Numbered from the stretch's first letter, positions 8,521-17,868 are shown. The stretch: 64,000 bases of DNA from Thiodiazotropha sp050291245 (GCA_050291245.1 JBNKJP010000023.1:65916-129915), one strand, 5' to 3'. The notes: generated by a model not told the origin, from the letters alone. Program-made: numbers and translations.

Positions 8521-9795
8521 ATGGCCAAGCAGATCCAAGCCATTCGCGGGATGAAAGACATCCTGCCGCAACAGTCACCCCTTTGGCAGTTCCTCGAAGA
8601 TCGGGTTCGGTCGGTCCTGACCCGCTACGGGTATAGCGAAATCCGCATGCCCATCCTCGAGATGACCGAACTGTTCAAACGCTCGATCGGCGAGGTGACG
8701 GATATCGTCGAAAAGGAGATGTACACTTTTGAGGATCGTAATGGCGACAGCCTGACCCTGCGTCCCGAGGGAACCGCGGGTTGTGTGCGCGCCGGACTCG
8801 AGAACGGTCTCATCTTCAATCAGGTGCAGCGTCTCTGGTATCAGGGCCCCATGTTCCGTCATGAGCGACCGCAGAAGGGGCGCTATCGGCAGTTCCAGCA
8901 GATCGGTGCCGAGACCTTCGGCATGAACGGACCGGATATCGACCTGGAATTGATCCTCATCACTGCGCGGATCTGGAAGGAACTGGGACTGCAGGGACTG
9001 GAATTGCAACTCAATACCCTGGGCACCTCGGAAGAACGGGCCCGCTACCGGGAACAGCTGGTGGCCTATTTCGAGCAGTCTCGGGAACACCTGGATGAGG
9101 ACAGCCAGCGCAGGCTCACCAGCAATCCCCTGCGGATTCTCGATAGCAAGAACCCCGAGATGGCGGAGTTGATCGCTGAGGCGCCCTCCCTGATGGAACA
9201 TCTGGGCGAGGAATCCCGGGATCATTTCGAACGCCTCTGCCAGGGGTTGCAGGGGGCCGGGGTGGCCTATGTGCTGAATCCGCGTCTGGTGCGCGGTCTG
9301 GATTACTACAACCGGACCGTGTTCGAATGGGTCACCCATCAGCTCGGGGCCCAGGGAACGGTCTGCGCCGGTGGGCGATATGACGGCCTGGTGCAACAGC
9401 TGGGTGGTCGGGAGAGCGCCGCGGTGGGGTTCGCCATGGGGGTGGAGCGCTTGATTGCCCTGCTGGAAGAGACGGCGATCATGGAACATCTGCCGCTCCC
9501 GCACGTCTATTTGGTGACCCAGGGCGAGGCGGCGACCCGGGAAGGCATGTTGCTGGCGGAGCGTCTGCGCGATCGCCTGCCGCAACTGCGACTGATCGTC
9601 CACTGTGGCGGCGGCAGTTTCAAAAGTCAGATGAAAAAGGCGGACAAAAGCCAGGCCGCCTATGCCCTGATCCTGGGCGATGAAGAACTGGCGCGAAATG
9701 AAATCGGCCTCAAACCCCTGCGGGGTGGGGAGCAGCAGGCTTTGCCGATCGCGGAACTCGAGAGCGTTCTGGCGCAGCAGGTGCTGGCGGATTAA
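8521..9795 (+). CDS. hisS: Histidyl-tRNA synthetase
   Basis: A class II aminoacyl-tRNA synthetase that charges tRNA-His. The product starts MAKQIQAIRGMKDILP. Motif 2 is visible at QGPMFRHERPQKGRYRQF, and the histidine-specific signatures LVRGLDYYNRTVFEWV and GGRYDGL are followed by motif 3 (AVGFAMGVERL). The C-terminal anticodon-binding domain (VYLVTQGEAATREGMLLAERL) is complete. The length of 424 residues is normal. It starts the hisS-yfgM-bamB-der run conserved in gammaproteobacteria. Confidence 0.97.
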   Translation: MAKQIQAIRGMKDILPQQSPLWQFLEDRVRSVLTRYGYSEIRMPILEMTELFKRSIGEVTDIVEKEMYTFEDRNGDSLTLRPEGTAGCVRAGLENGLIFNQVQRLWYQGPMFRHERPQKGRYRQFQQIGAETFGMNGPDIDLELILITARIWKELGLQGLELQLNTLGTSEERARYREQLVAYFEQSREHLDEDSQRRLTSNPLRILDSKNPEMAELIAEAPSLMEHLGEESRDHFERLCQGLQGAGVAYVLNPRLVRGLDYYNRTVFEWVTHQLGAQGTVCAGGRYDGLVQQLGGRESAAVGFAMGVERLIALLEETAIMEHLPLPHVYLVTQGEAATREGMLLAERLRDRLPQLRLIVHCGGGSFKSQMKKADKSQAAYALILGDEELARNEIGLKPLRGGEQQALPIAELESVLAQQVLAD

Positions 9796-9828
9796 TAATA
9801 GATTTATCGAATCGAGTGGGAATCACCA

Positions 9829-10461
9829 ATGAGCGTATACGAGACAGAAGAAGAACAGGTCGAGGCCATAAAGAAATGGTGGAAGGAGAATGGCACCTCG
9901 GTCGTGGCCGGGCTGGTTCTTGGCCTGAGCGGCGTGTTTGGCTGGCAGGCCTGGGGTAACTACCAGGAGCGCATCGGCGCCGAGGCCTCGGTGGGCTTCA
10001 GCCAGATGCTCAACGCGGTACAGGGCAGTGATACCGAATCGGCGCGGAAACAGGCCGAACTGCTGGAGAAGAACTATGACGGTACCGCCTATGCGGTATT
10101 CGGCGGATTGGCCGAGGCGCGTCTGTTGCTGGACGGGGATGACCGGGCCGCGGCCAAGGCAAAACTCGCGTCGGTGATCAAGCAGGCGCAGGATCCGAGT
10201 CTGGTTCGCCTGGCGCGCCTCAATCTGGCGAGAATTCTGCTTGACGAGGGTGCTTATGATGAAGCCTCGAAGCTTGTGGCCGGTGACGCCGGGGAGTTCA
10301 AAGGCGAATATACGGTGCTCCGTGGCGATATCGCCCTGGCCAACGGGGACAAGGCCGCGGCTGCCGAGGCCTACACCCAGGCCATGGCCGAGGAGGTGGG
10401 AGACCGGGCCCTGTTGCAGATGAAGCTGGATGACCTGGCGGTCGAACAGACCCGGAGCTGA
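9829..10461 (+). CDS. yfgM: YfgM/TPR_21 family ancillary SecYEG translocon protein
   Basis: An inner-membrane protein with a periplasmic TPR-like domain that associates with the Sec translocon and periplasmic chaperones in E. coli. The N-terminus (MSVYETEEEQVEAIKKWWKENG) is the family signature, followed by one transmembrane helix (SVVAGLVLGLSGVFGWQAW) and helical repeats (ARKQAELLEKNYDGTAYAVFGGLAEARLLL). The length is 210 residues. It lies between hisS and bamB as in other gammaproteobacteria, with one base between its stop and the bamB ATG. Confidence 0.9.
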   Translation: MSVYETEEEQVEAIKKWWKENGTSVVAGLVLGLSGVFGWQAWGNYQERIGAEASVGFSQMLNAVQGSDTESARKQAELLEKNYDGTAYAVFGGLAEARLLLDGDDRAAAKAKLASVIKQAQDPSLVRLARLNLARILLDEGAYDEASKLVAGDAGEFKGEYTVLRGDIALANGDKAAAAEAYTQAMAEEVGDRALLQMKLDDLAVEQTRS

Positions 10462-10462
10462 G

Positions 10463-11620
10463 ATGAAGCACCGGGCACTCTGGCCGTTACCCTTGTTGCT
10501 GCTGATGACCGGCTGCAGTCTGTTTTCCGGCAAGGACAATACGGATCCTCCTTCGGAGCTGGTCGAACTGAAGAATACCCTGAAGATCGAAACACTCTGG
10601 GATGAGGGCTTTGAAGGCGCGGAAGGTGCCCAGCTGAAACTCAAACCCGCCTACAAGGAAGGCATTCTCTACCTGGCGGAGCCCTCCGGAGAGGTCTCCG
10701 CCGTGGACGCGGAGCACGGCGAAACCCTCTGGTCGGTGGATCTTGAGTCACCCCTTAGCGGTGGTCCCGGTGTGGGCGAGGGTATTCTTGCACTGGGCAG
10801 CCTGGAGGCCGATCTGGTCGTGTTGAACGCGACCGACGGATCCGAGCGGTGGCGAAAACGGGTCGGCAGCGAAGTGCTTTCAAGTCCCGCGGTACGCGGC
10901 GGCTACGTGGTGTGCCGAACCGCCGATGGGGGTGTTGCGGCCTACACCACTGATTCGGGTGAGCAGCGCTGGCTCTATGATCGCAGTGTGCCGGTCCTCT
11001 CTCTCAGAGGCGACAGTTCGCCGCTGATCGGAGAGTCCCGGGTGATCTCGGGCTTTGCCGGCGGCAAGTTGATCGCCCTGACCCTGGAATCGGGACTGGT
11101 GACCTGGGAGGCAGAGATCTCCGTGCCCCAGGGCAGAACCGAGCTGGAGCGTGTGGTGGATATCGACGCGGATCCGAAGCTGGTGGAAGGCACGGTCTAC
11201 GTCGCAGCGTTCCAGGGTGACGTGGCGGCCGTTTCCGAATCCAGCGGAGTGGTGCTGTGGCGCCGCAAACTCTCCTCTCACGCCGGGTTGGATGCCAACT
11301 GGCGGAGTCTGTACGTGACCGATGCGAATGACCATGTCTGGGCCCTGGACGCCAGCAATGGGGCCACTCTCTGGCAGCAGAAGGCGTTGCATGCCCGGCG
11401 TCTCACCGCCCCGGCCATCGTAGGTGAGTATCTGGTGGTTGGCGACCTGGAGGGTTATGTGCACTGGCTGTCCCAGGATGACGGGCGTCAACTCGCGAGG
11501 ATCAAGGTCGGCAGTGATCCGATTCGCTACAAACCCTTGGTCGCGAACGATGTGGTCTATATCCTGGACGATGGGGGTACCCTGACCGCTTTGCAGGCCC
11601 ATCCCATCGAAACCGAGTAA
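10463..11620 (+). CDS. bamB: Outer-membrane protein assembly factor BamB
   Basis: A lipoprotein of the BAM complex that helps insert beta-barrel outer-membrane proteins. The ATG at 10463 gives a signal with a clear lipobox (LLLMTGC), so this start is preferred over an in-frame start 33 bp upstream that overlaps yfgM. The body is an eight-bladed beta-propeller built of PQQ-like repeats with recurrent W motifs (GETLWSVDL, GSERWRKRV, SGEQRWLYDR, SGVVLWRRKL, GATLWQQKA). The length is 385 residues, as expected. Confidence 0.95.
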   Translation: MKHRALWPLPLLLLMTGCSLFSGKDNTDPPSELVELKNTLKIETLWDEGFEGAEGAQLKLKPAYKEGILYLAEPSGEVSAVDAEHGETLWSVDLESPLSGGPGVGEGILALGSLEADLVVLNATDGSERWRKRVGSEVLSSPAVRGGYVVCRTADGGVAAYTTDSGEQRWLYDRSVPVLSLRGDSSPLIGESRVISGFAGGKLIALTLESGLVTWEAEISVPQGRTELERVVDIDADPKLVEGTVYVAAFQGDVAAVSESSGVVLWRRKLSSHAGLDANWRSLYVTDANDHVWALDASNGATLWQQKALHARRLTAPAIVGEYLVVGDLEGYVHWLSQDDGRQLARIKVGSDPIRYKPLVANDVVYILDDGGTLTALQAHPIETE

Positions 11621-11625
11621 CCCTG

Positions 11626-13014
11626 ATGCTACCTGTTATCGCTCTGGTCGGGCGTCCCAATGTGGGGAAATCCACTCTGTTCAACCGGCTCACCCGCAGT
11701 CGGGATGCCCTGGTCGCGGATCAGCCGGGTCTGACCCGGGATCGAAAATACGGCACGGGTAAGCTCGGCAAACATCCCTACGTGGTGGTGGATACCGGTG
11801 GCATCAGCGGCGACGAAGTGGGAATCGAAGCCCTGATGGTACAGCAGGTCCAGCAGGCCATCGGGGAAGCGGACCACATCCTGTTTCTGCTCGACGCCAG
11901 AGAGGGTTGCACCGGAGGTGACGAAATCATCGCCCAGGCGCTACGGCGAACCGGCAAGCCGGTGACCCTGGCCATCAACAAAAGCGAGGGCCTCGATGAA
12001 ACCCTGGCGGTGAGCGATTTTTTCCGTCTGGGACTGGGGGAACCCCGAGCCATCGCGGCGGTTCATGGGCGCGGTGTGAGACATCTGATCGATGATGTAC
12101 TGGCACAGATGCCCCCGCCGGAGACTGATATCGCAGAGGAAGACAAAGGCATTCAGATCGCGGTGGTCGGGCGTCCCAACGTGGGCAAATCCACCCTGGT
12201 CAACCGTCTGCTCGGTGAGGAGCGGGTGGTGGCCTTCGACCAGCCCGGCACCACCCGGGACAGCATCTACGTACCCATGGAGCGCAACGGCACCCGCTAC
12301 ACCCTGATCGATACCGCCGGAGTGCGGCGCCGGGCCCGGATCAAGGAGGCGATCGAGAAGTTCAGCATCATCAAGACCCTGCAATCGATCCAGGAAGCCA
12401 ATGTGGTGATGCTGGTGCTGGATGCCCAGCAGGAGATCGGTGAACAGGATGCGACCCTGGCGGGACACGTGCTCGAAAGCGGCCGCGCACTCATTCTGGT
12501 GGTGAATAAGTGGGACGGGCTCGAGTCGGATCAACGGGAGTGGATCAAGGAGGAGATCGAGCGCAAGCTGCCGTTTCTGAAATTCGCCCGCCGCCATTTC
12601 ATCTCCGCTTTGCACGGTTCCGGCGTCGGTGATCTGTTTGATCTGGTGGACCAGGTCTACAAAAGCGCGATGAGCAAACTCTCGACCCCGGAGCTGACCC
12701 GGATTCTGGAGATTCTGGTTCAGGAGCACCAACCGCCGCTGGTCAACGGCCGGCGGATCAAGCTGCGCTATGCCCACCAGGGCGGCAAGAACCCTCCCCT
12801 GATCGTGATTCACGGTAACCAGACCGAGCAGGTGCCGGACGGCTACAAACGCTACCTGATCACCCGGTTTCGGACCGCGCTCAAACTCAAGGGTACGCCG
12901 ATTCGCCTCGAGTTCCGCTCCGGCGACAATCCCTATGAGGGTAAGCGCAACAAACTCACCAAACGCCAGGTACAGAAGCGACAGCGGTTGAAGCGCTTCG
13001 TCACGCGCAAATAA
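11626..13014 (+). CDS. der: Ribosome assembly GTPase Der (EngA)
   Basis: An essential GTPase with two tandem G domains that acts in 50S subunit assembly. Both P-loops are visible (GRPNVGKSTLFNRL near the N-terminus and GRPNVGKSTLVNRL in the second domain). Each has its G3 motif (DTGG and DTAG) and an NKxD-type motif (NKSE in the first domain, which is degenerate, and NKWD in the second). A KH-like C-terminal domain (INGRRIKLRYAHQ-type region) ends with a basic tail. The length of 462 residues is normal. Confidence 0.97.
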   Translation: MLPVIALVGRPNVGKSTLFNRLTRSRDALVADQPGLTRDRKYGTGKLGKHPYVVVDTGGISGDEVGIEALMVQQVQQAIGEADHILFLLDAREGCTGGDEIIAQALRRTGKPVTLAINKSEGLDETLAVSDFFRLGLGEPRAIAAVHGRGVRHLIDDVLAQMPPPETDIAEEDKGIQIAVVGRPNVGKSTLVNRLLGEERVVAFDQPGTTRDSIYVPMERNGTRYTLIDTAGVRRRARIKEAIEKFSIIKTLQSIQEANVVMLVLDAQQEIGEQDATLAGHVLESGRALILVVNKWDGLESDQREWIKEEIERKLPFLKFARRHFISALHGSGVGDLFDLVDQVYKSAMSKLSTPELTRILEILVQEHQPPLVNGRRIKLRYAHQGGKNPPLIVIHGNQTEQVPDGYKRYLITRFRTALKLKGTPIRLEFRSGDNPYEGKRNKLTKRQVQKRQRLKRFVTRK

Positions 13015-13027
13015 CGAGGCTTGTCTC

Positions 13028-14320
13028 ATGTCCCAGGGGTCAGATGGCGACGAGTCACGGACGCGTCGGCTGCAACGGGCGGGAATAGATCGACTGGACC
13101 CCGCCCAACGGGCGTTCCTGCAACACCAGTCCGAGAAGTATCGCTTCACCTTCCAGGAGCTGCATCAGCTGTGTGACATGGCGGTGGATCTGGCGATGTG
13201 GGGGGAGGGAAGCCTGGCGTCCGCCTGGCCTACCGAGGCCGTACCGGCAAGTGCGCCAAAGCAGCAACGCCAATGGCTTCTCGAACGGGTGCGAAAGCAT
13301 TGGCAGACGCTTCGGGAGCAGCCCAATCACTATCCTGAGATTCCCCTGACACCACCCCGAGCGGAGCAGCGTATCCAGCGGGTCAATGTGGTTAGGGAAC
13401 GCCTCGGACTGGGCACCTGTCCGGTGGCATCACCACGAACCCGCTGCTGTAACCTTCTGACCCTGGACGCGGTGGAAAACTGCGGCTTCGACTGCAGCTA
13501 TTGCAGTATCCAGTCCTTCTATCACGGCGATGAGGTGCGCTTCGACGGGAAATTCGCGCAAAAGCTGGAACGGCTGCAACTCGATCCCGAACAGTGCTAT
13601 CACATCGGCACCGGTCAATCCTCCGACTCACTGATGTGGGGTAACCAGGGGGGCATCCTGGAGGCCCTGTTCGCGTTTGCCCGGCGCTATCCCAATGTGA
13701 TCCTGGAACTGAAGACCAAATCGAAGAACATCGCCTACCTGTTACAGCAGGATGTGCCACCCAATGTTCTATGTACCTGGTCACTGAACACCCCGACCCT
13801 GATTGCTCACGAAGAGCATCTGACCGCGTCCCTGGATGAACGGCTCGGTGCGGCGCGACGCCTGGCGGACAAGGGTGTTCGGGTGGGGTTTCATCTGCAT
13901 CCGATGATTCACTACGATGCCTGGCAGGAAGACTACGGTGAATTGCTGCGCCGACTCACCGCCCTGTTCACCCCCAGTGAAGTGGTACTGGTCTCCCTGG
14001 GCACCCTCACCTACATCAAACCGGTGATCAAACAACTGCGCAACCGGCCGGGATTCCACAGTAAGATCCTGCAGATGCCCCTGGTCGAGAGCGACGGCAA
14101 GCTCTCCTATCCGAAAACCGTCAAGGAGATGATGTTTCGTTTTGCCTACCAGGGACTTGAGGCCTGGCACGATGAGGTTTTTTTCTATCTGTGCATGGAA
14201 AACCACGATCTGTGGCAGCGCGTATTCGGTTTCGAATATGCCTCCAATCAGGCACTGGAAACGGCTATGAAAAACGCCTATATGGGGAAAATCTGGCGTA
14301 GCGGGGGAGCTGAGGCGTGA
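13028..14320 (+). CDS. SPL-family radical SAM protein (spore photoproduct lyase-like)
   Basis: A radical SAM enzyme of the SplB-like superfamily, whose members repair DNA or are uncharacterised. A long, mostly helical N-terminal region (about 125 residues) precedes the CX3CX2C motif CGFDCSYC at residues 152-159. The downstream core matches SPL-like proteins: YHIGTGQSSDSLMW, VILELKTKSKNI and VGFHLHPMIHYDAW. SplB proper repairs the spore photoproduct in endospore formers. Gram-negative homologues exist without spores and their substrate is not known, so I do not assign one. It lies 13 bp after der and is probably co-transcribed. The start ATG at 13028 follows a modest ribosome-binding site. Confidence 0.8.
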   Translation: MSQGSDGDESRTRRLQRAGIDRLDPAQRAFLQHQSEKYRFTFQELHQLCDMAVDLAMWGEGSLASAWPTEAVPASAPKQQRQWLLERVRKHWQTLREQPNHYPEIPLTPPRAEQRIQRVNVVRERLGLGTCPVASPRTRCCNLLTLDAVENCGFDCSYCSIQSFYHGDEVRFDGKFAQKLERLQLDPEQCYHIGTGQSSDSLMWGNQGGILEALFAFARRYPNVILELKTKSKNIAYLLQQDVPPNVLCTWSLNTPTLIAHEEHLTASLDERLGAARRLADKGVRVGFHLHPMIHYDAWQEDYGELLRRLTALFTPSEVVLVSLGTLTYIKPVIKQLRNRPGFHSKILQMPLVESDGKLSYPKTVKEMMFRFAYQGLEAWHDEVFFYLCMENHDLWQRVFGFEYASNQALETAMKNAYMGKIWRSGGAEA

Positions 14321-14349
14321 ACGCCTGATGCCTTGGTTTTGTCGTCCAT

Positions 14350-14528
14350 GAGGGTGGTTCGGTTAAGCCAAAAATCACCGTCATCCCGGCGTATGCCGGG
14401 ATCCAGAATGCTGGACGGTGCGTTATTCCTGGATACCATCCTTCGTAAACGGTGCATCCCAGCACCACTTCTCCGGCATACGCCGGAATGACGAAAATCC
14501 AGAGCATCGCCATAAGTGAGTGCTGTTC
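14350..14528. repeat. MITE/REP-like element, degenerate copy 1
   Basis: This stretch between the radical SAM gene and the cytochrome gene holds a repeat also found at 47607-47791 in the same orientation. The shared core has a left hairpin (CCCGGCGTATGCCGGG), a middle including TTCCTGGATACCATCCTT and CGTAAACGGTGCATCCC, and a right hairpin arm (CTCCGGCATACGCCGGAATG). The outer inverted repeats that are perfect in copy 2 are degenerate here (right end TAAGTGAGTGCTGTTC). The rest of 14321-14758 contains nothing else I can support. Confidence 0.75.
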
Positions 14529-14758
14529 GGGCTCGGGCGCTGGTATTCACTCGATAGATCCGTCTCTGTGTTCTGGTTCAAATCCAGCCCGAGATAGGGG
14601 TACTGCCATGGCCTGTCATGGAATCGTACCATCACAGGAAATGCACCGCGATGGGTGCTAAAGTAGTTCGCTTTGGCGGGTATTTCGCGACTGACCCAAT
14701 GCGCTCAGTATCATTTTTTCCCGTCTTTTCACTACTACAATAACGAGGAGATCGCTTC

Positions 14759-15364
14759 ATGAAAATGATTACAAAATTGAGCTGCTCAGCTCTGCTCGCA
14801 TTCACTCTGCCCACCGGCGTGTTGTTAGCCGACGTGCAATCCCTGGCGGACAAATGTGATAAATGCCATGGCGCCGACGGCAACAGCAATGACGGCAAAG
14901 TGCCGAACATCGCCGGCATGTCGGCTATCTACATTTCCGATACCCTCAATGCCTATGTCGCGGGCGACCGCAAGGGGGTCAAATACAAGCCCAAGGATGG
15001 TGATGAAAGTGACATGGAAGAAGTGGCCTCCAAGTTAAGCGAGGACGACATCGAAGCCATTTCGGAACACTACGCCGGCAAGACCTTCCAGGTACATATT
15101 CAAGATGTGGATGAGGCCAAGGCAGCCAAGGGCAGGAAGCTCTTCGACAAGTCCTGCGATAAGTGTCACTCGGAAGGGGGAAGCGTGGCTGACGATGACG
15201 CCGGCATCCTGTTGGGTCAATGGAAACCCTATATCAAGGAGCAGTTTGAACTCTTCGCCGATGGCTCGCGCATCATGGGTAAGAAGATGAAAAAGAAATT
15301 TAACAAGCTCAGCGACGAGGACAAAGCCAACATCCTCGAGTTTCTCGCCAGTGGTAAAAACTGA
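14759..15364 (+). CDS. Periplasmic dihaem cytochrome c (c4 / FccA type)
   Basis: A soluble periplasmic electron carrier with two c-type haems. The signal peptide (MKMITKLSCSALLAFTLPTGVLLA) is followed by two CDKCH haem-binding motifs at C33-H37 and C133-H137, one per domain. Possible distal Met ligands occur in both halves. The length of 201 residues and the two-domain layout fit cytochrome c4 and the cytochrome subunit of flavocytochrome c sulfide dehydrogenase. No flavoprotein partner gene is adjacent, so I do not choose between them. A good ribosome-binding site (GAGGAG) precedes the ATG. The gene stands alone. Confidence 0.88.
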   Translation: MKMITKLSCSALLAFTLPTGVLLADVQSLADKCDKCHGADGNSNDGKVPNIAGMSAIYISDTLNAYVAGDRKGVKYKPKDGDESDMEEVASKLSEDDIEAISEHYAGKTFQVHIQDVDEAKAAKGRKLFDKSCDKCHSEGGSVADDDAGILLGQWKPYIKEQFELFADGSRIMGKKMKKKFNKLSDEDKANILEFLASGKN

Positions 15365-15375
15365 TGCCCATTTGT

Positions 15376-15394
15376 GGGCCGGCGCCGCCGGCCC
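15376..15394 (+). terminator. GC-rich hairpin after the cytochrome gene
   Basis: A hairpin (GGGCCGGC, GCC loop, GCCGGCCC) lies 12 bp after the cytochrome stop. It competes with a smaller one at 15366-15379 (GCCCA/TGGGC). There is no following T-run, so it is a weak intrinsic terminator or an mRNA-stabilising 3' structure. Confidence 0.45.
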
Positions 15395-15565
15395 GCCTCC
15401 CACACGCGTCTTCCGATACGCCAGGTTCGTGGGTGGATCGAAAAATATCGAAAAATCAGAGCAGGAGTGGTACTGTTTCACGCGTCGTCGTTAACCGACG
15501 ATTAAACAAACAGCGTTCTATTACAGGCGGGAAGCTTATTGTAAATAATCGATGTTTATATAACG

Positions 15566-15589
15566 CAATCAACATTCTATCGTTGATTG
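15566..15589. promoter_or_regulatory. Inverted repeat upstream of the TetR gene
   Basis: The 420-base gap 15365-15784 has no convincing gene. It contains a perfect inverted repeat, CAATCAAC at 15566-15573 and GTTGATTG at 15582-15589, separated by 8 bases. The spacing resembles dimer binding sites of TetR-type regulators. It lies about 200 bp upstream of the TetR gene, so autoregulation is possible but unproven. Confidence 0.35.
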
Positions 15590-15784
15590 TGGCTTGATCG
15601 GAGGGCGGAAGTTGTCTTAGATCAAGATTTCGCTTCTTTAAGTTGGATTGAACCTGTGCCTTGTGTAATAGATCACTGTGCTGGATCCTAAATAGTGTGA
15701 TATTGGTCACCGCCCTTGCACGGATAGGGACAGTCGCTTTTCACATACAGCTGAACACATTGATCGTGTTAAACGGGAGTAGAC

Positions 15785-16426
15785 ATGGGAAGAAGGGGAG
15801 AACACAGTAAGTCCGAAATCGAAAACATGGCGTTGGAAGCCGCCGAACGGTTGATCGAAACCCAAGGCTACAACGGGTTGTCGGCGCGCAAGGTGGCAAC
15901 TGCCATTGGCTACACAGTGGGCAGTCTCTATTTCGTTTTCAAAAATCTGGATGAGCTGATTCAACGGGTCAATGGTCGAACTCTCGACCAACTCTATATC
16001 GCGTTGAAGGACTCAATCACGGATTGCCGCCATCCTCAGGACTGTCTTTATGATCTGGGGTCGGCCTATATCGAGTACGCCTCGCAGCATGCCCATCGCT
16101 GGCGTATGGTGTTTGAGCACCAGCCAGAGGGCGAAGGTCTGTTGAAAGAGATCTACGAAGACAAGGTGGATCGGGTCTATGCCCTGGTAGAGCGCCAGCT
16201 GTCAGCCTTGACCCTGAATCGCCTGTCTCAGGAAGAGGTTGCCCTGGCGGCGCGGGCGCTCTGGAGTGGCGTCCATGGCATCGCCATCCTGAGAATTAAC
16301 TACCAATTGCAGAACGAAGGGCAAAGATCGGTGCTACCGCTGATGGAGCATCTGATCAGTCACTATCTGGCCGGCTTCGACCTCGATCAGGGCGAAGACG
16401 AGTCCTTCACAAAGCAGGTGGTTTGA
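15785..16426 (+). CDS. TetR/AcrR family transcriptional regulator with WHG-type C-domain
   Basis: A one-component repressor. The N-terminal HTH is clear (LEAAERLIETQGYNGLSARKVATAIGYTV, then GSLYFVFKNLDELI). The C-terminal ligand domain includes ALWSGVHGIAIL, the motif that names the WHG domain of this TetR subgroup. The length is 213 residues. The targets are unknown; no efflux or metabolic partner gene adjoins it, and the next gene (mrp) is 318 bp away. The ATG at 15785 follows a GGGAG ribosome-binding site. Confidence 0.88.
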   Translation: MGRRGEHSKSEIENMALEAAERLIETQGYNGLSARKVATAIGYTVGSLYFVFKNLDELIQRVNGRTLDQLYIALKDSITDCRHPQDCLYDLGSAYIEYASQHAHRWRMVFEHQPEGEGLLKEIYEDKVDRVYALVERQLSALTLNRLSQEEVALAARALWSGVHGIAILRINYQLQNEGQRSVLPLMEHLISHYLAGFDLDQGEDESFTKQVV

Positions 16427-16646
16427 ATCTCCGAACCGGTTATTCGACCGCTCGGAGTTCGATCGCATCCTTCACCGTACCCACCTTCCGTGGGCGGTGG
16501 TGGGTGCTGTTTGCGCTTGTTCACGGCCGACGGATCGTGTTCTGATGACGCCCTGTCTGAGCCGAGTTAAAACGACCGGCACGCTATTACTCACGCGGAA
16601 TCGGCTCAAGTTCGGTTCTTTATAGCTCCATAACCCAGGAAAATAC

Positions 16647-16677
16647 TTGGTATATCCGGGTGTTTTTCGTGTAGAAT
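16647..16677 (+). promoter_or_regulatory. Possible sigma-70 promoter for mrp
   Basis: The 317-base gap 16427-16743 holds no supported gene. TTGGTA (16647-16652) and TAGAAT (16672-16677) resemble -35 and -10 boxes, 66 bp upstream of mrp. The 19-bp spacer is longer than ideal, so this is weak. A 7-bp inverted repeat (ACCCACC/GGTGGGT) at 16479-16505 could be part of the tetR 3' end. Confidence 0.3.
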
Positions 16678-16743
16678 CCCCCGCCAGTGATTTCGGTAAC
16701 ATGACCAGCCCCGTGTTTTGGGCTGCATCAGGAGTAATATGCG

Positions 16744-17835
16744 ATGTCAGATTTGACACAAGAATCCGTACAAGAGGCGATCAAAGGCTACGTCGAGCCT
16801 CATCTCAACAAGGATCTGGTTACGGCCAAGGCTGTAAAAGGCGTCGAGATCGAAGGGGACAAGGTCAAGGTTGCGATCGAACTCGGTTTTCCTGCCAAAG
16901 GGTGTCTCAATGATATCGAGTCGGCGCTGAATGAGCGCATCAAGACACTCCCCGGAGTGGCATCCGTGGAGACCAAGGTTACCTTCAAGATCGTGGCGCA
17001 CTCGGTGCAAAAGGCCCTGAAACCCATCGATAACATTAAAAACATCATCGCGGTGGCCTCCGGAAAGGGGGGGGTGGGTAAATCCACGACCGCGGTGAAC
17101 CTGGCCCTGGCCCTGGCCGAAGAGGGTGCCAAGGTGGGGGTCTTGGACGCGGATATCTACGGTCCTTCCCAGCCCCGTATGCTGGGTATCACCGGTAAGC
17201 CGGAATCCAAGGATGGTAAGACCCTGGAGCCCATGAGCGGATACGGCCTGCAGGCCATGTCCATCGGTTTCCTGATCGATGAAGAGACCCCGATGATCTG
17301 GCGTGGCCCGATGGTCACCCAGGCGCTCGAACAACTGCTCAACGACACTAATTGGGATGATCTGGATTACCTGGTGGTGGATCTGCCCCCGGGTACCGGC
17401 GACACCCAGCTGACCCTGGCGCAGAAGGTTCCGGTTTCCGGCGCGGTGATCGTCACTACCCCCCAGGATATCGCCCTGCTGGACGCCCGCAAGGGCCTCA
17501 AGATGTTTGAAAAGGTCGAGGTGCCGGTGTTGGGTATCGTGGAGAACATGAGCATCCACATCTGCTCGAATTGCGGTCACGAAGAGCATATCTTCGGTCA
17601 GGGTGGCGGCTCTTCCATGGCCAGCCAGTATCACGTAGACCTACTGGGAGCACTGCCCCTGGATATCCGAATCCGGGAAGAGACCGATGGGGGCAAACCT
17701 ACGGTCGTGGCGGAACCGGACGCACGGATTTCCCAGATCTACCGGGAAATCGCCCGCAAGACGGCGGCTAAACTGTCGTTGCAGGCCAAGGACTATGCGG
17801 CCAAGTTCCCCAATATCGTGATCCAGAACAACTGA
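16744..17835 (+). CDS. mrp: Mrp/ApbC iron-sulfur cluster carrier ATPase
   Basis: A P-loop ATPase that carries and transfers Fe-S clusters. The N-terminal 90 residues form a MIP18/DUF59-type domain (VQEAIKGYVEPHLNKDLV). The deviant Walker A GKGGVGKST is at residues 107-115, followed by GVLDADIYGPSQPRMLG and the ApbC signature LVVDLPPGTGDTQLTL. The cluster-binding CX2C is visible (ICSNCGHEEHIFG). The length of 363 residues is normal. It is a single gene ending convergently with rnt. Confidence 0.95.
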   Translation: MSDLTQESVQEAIKGYVEPHLNKDLVTAKAVKGVEIEGDKVKVAIELGFPAKGCLNDIESALNERIKTLPGVASVETKVTFKIVAHSVQKALKPIDNIKNIIAVASGKGGVGKSTTAVNLALALAEEGAKVGVLDADIYGPSQPRMLGITGKPESKDGKTLEPMSGYGLQAMSIGFLIDEETPMIWRGPMVTQALEQLLNDTNWDDLDYLVVDLPPGTGDTQLTLAQKVPVSGAVIVTTPQDIALLDARKGLKMFEKVEVPVLGIVENMSIHICSNCGHEEHIFGQGGGSSMASQYHVDLLGALPLDIRIREETDGGKPTVVAEPDARISQIYREIARKTAAKLSLQAKDYAAKFPNIVIQNN

Positions 17836-17868
17836 TCAAAGCCGGGCCGAACCGGGAGTACGCGGAAT

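Noticed and set aside
14525..14600. tRNA-like T-arm (CTGG-TTCAAAT-CCAG at 14573-14587) with CTCGGG/CCCGAG flanks
   Set aside because: Only about 35 bases separate the possible acceptor strand from the T-arm, too few for D and anticodon arms, and no cloverleaf forms. It may be a remnant or chance; no integrase gene is near.
15364..15710. Short frames after the cytochrome gene on both strands
   Set aside because: No domains or ribosome-binding sites, and they overlap hairpins and AT-rich regulatory-looking sequence.
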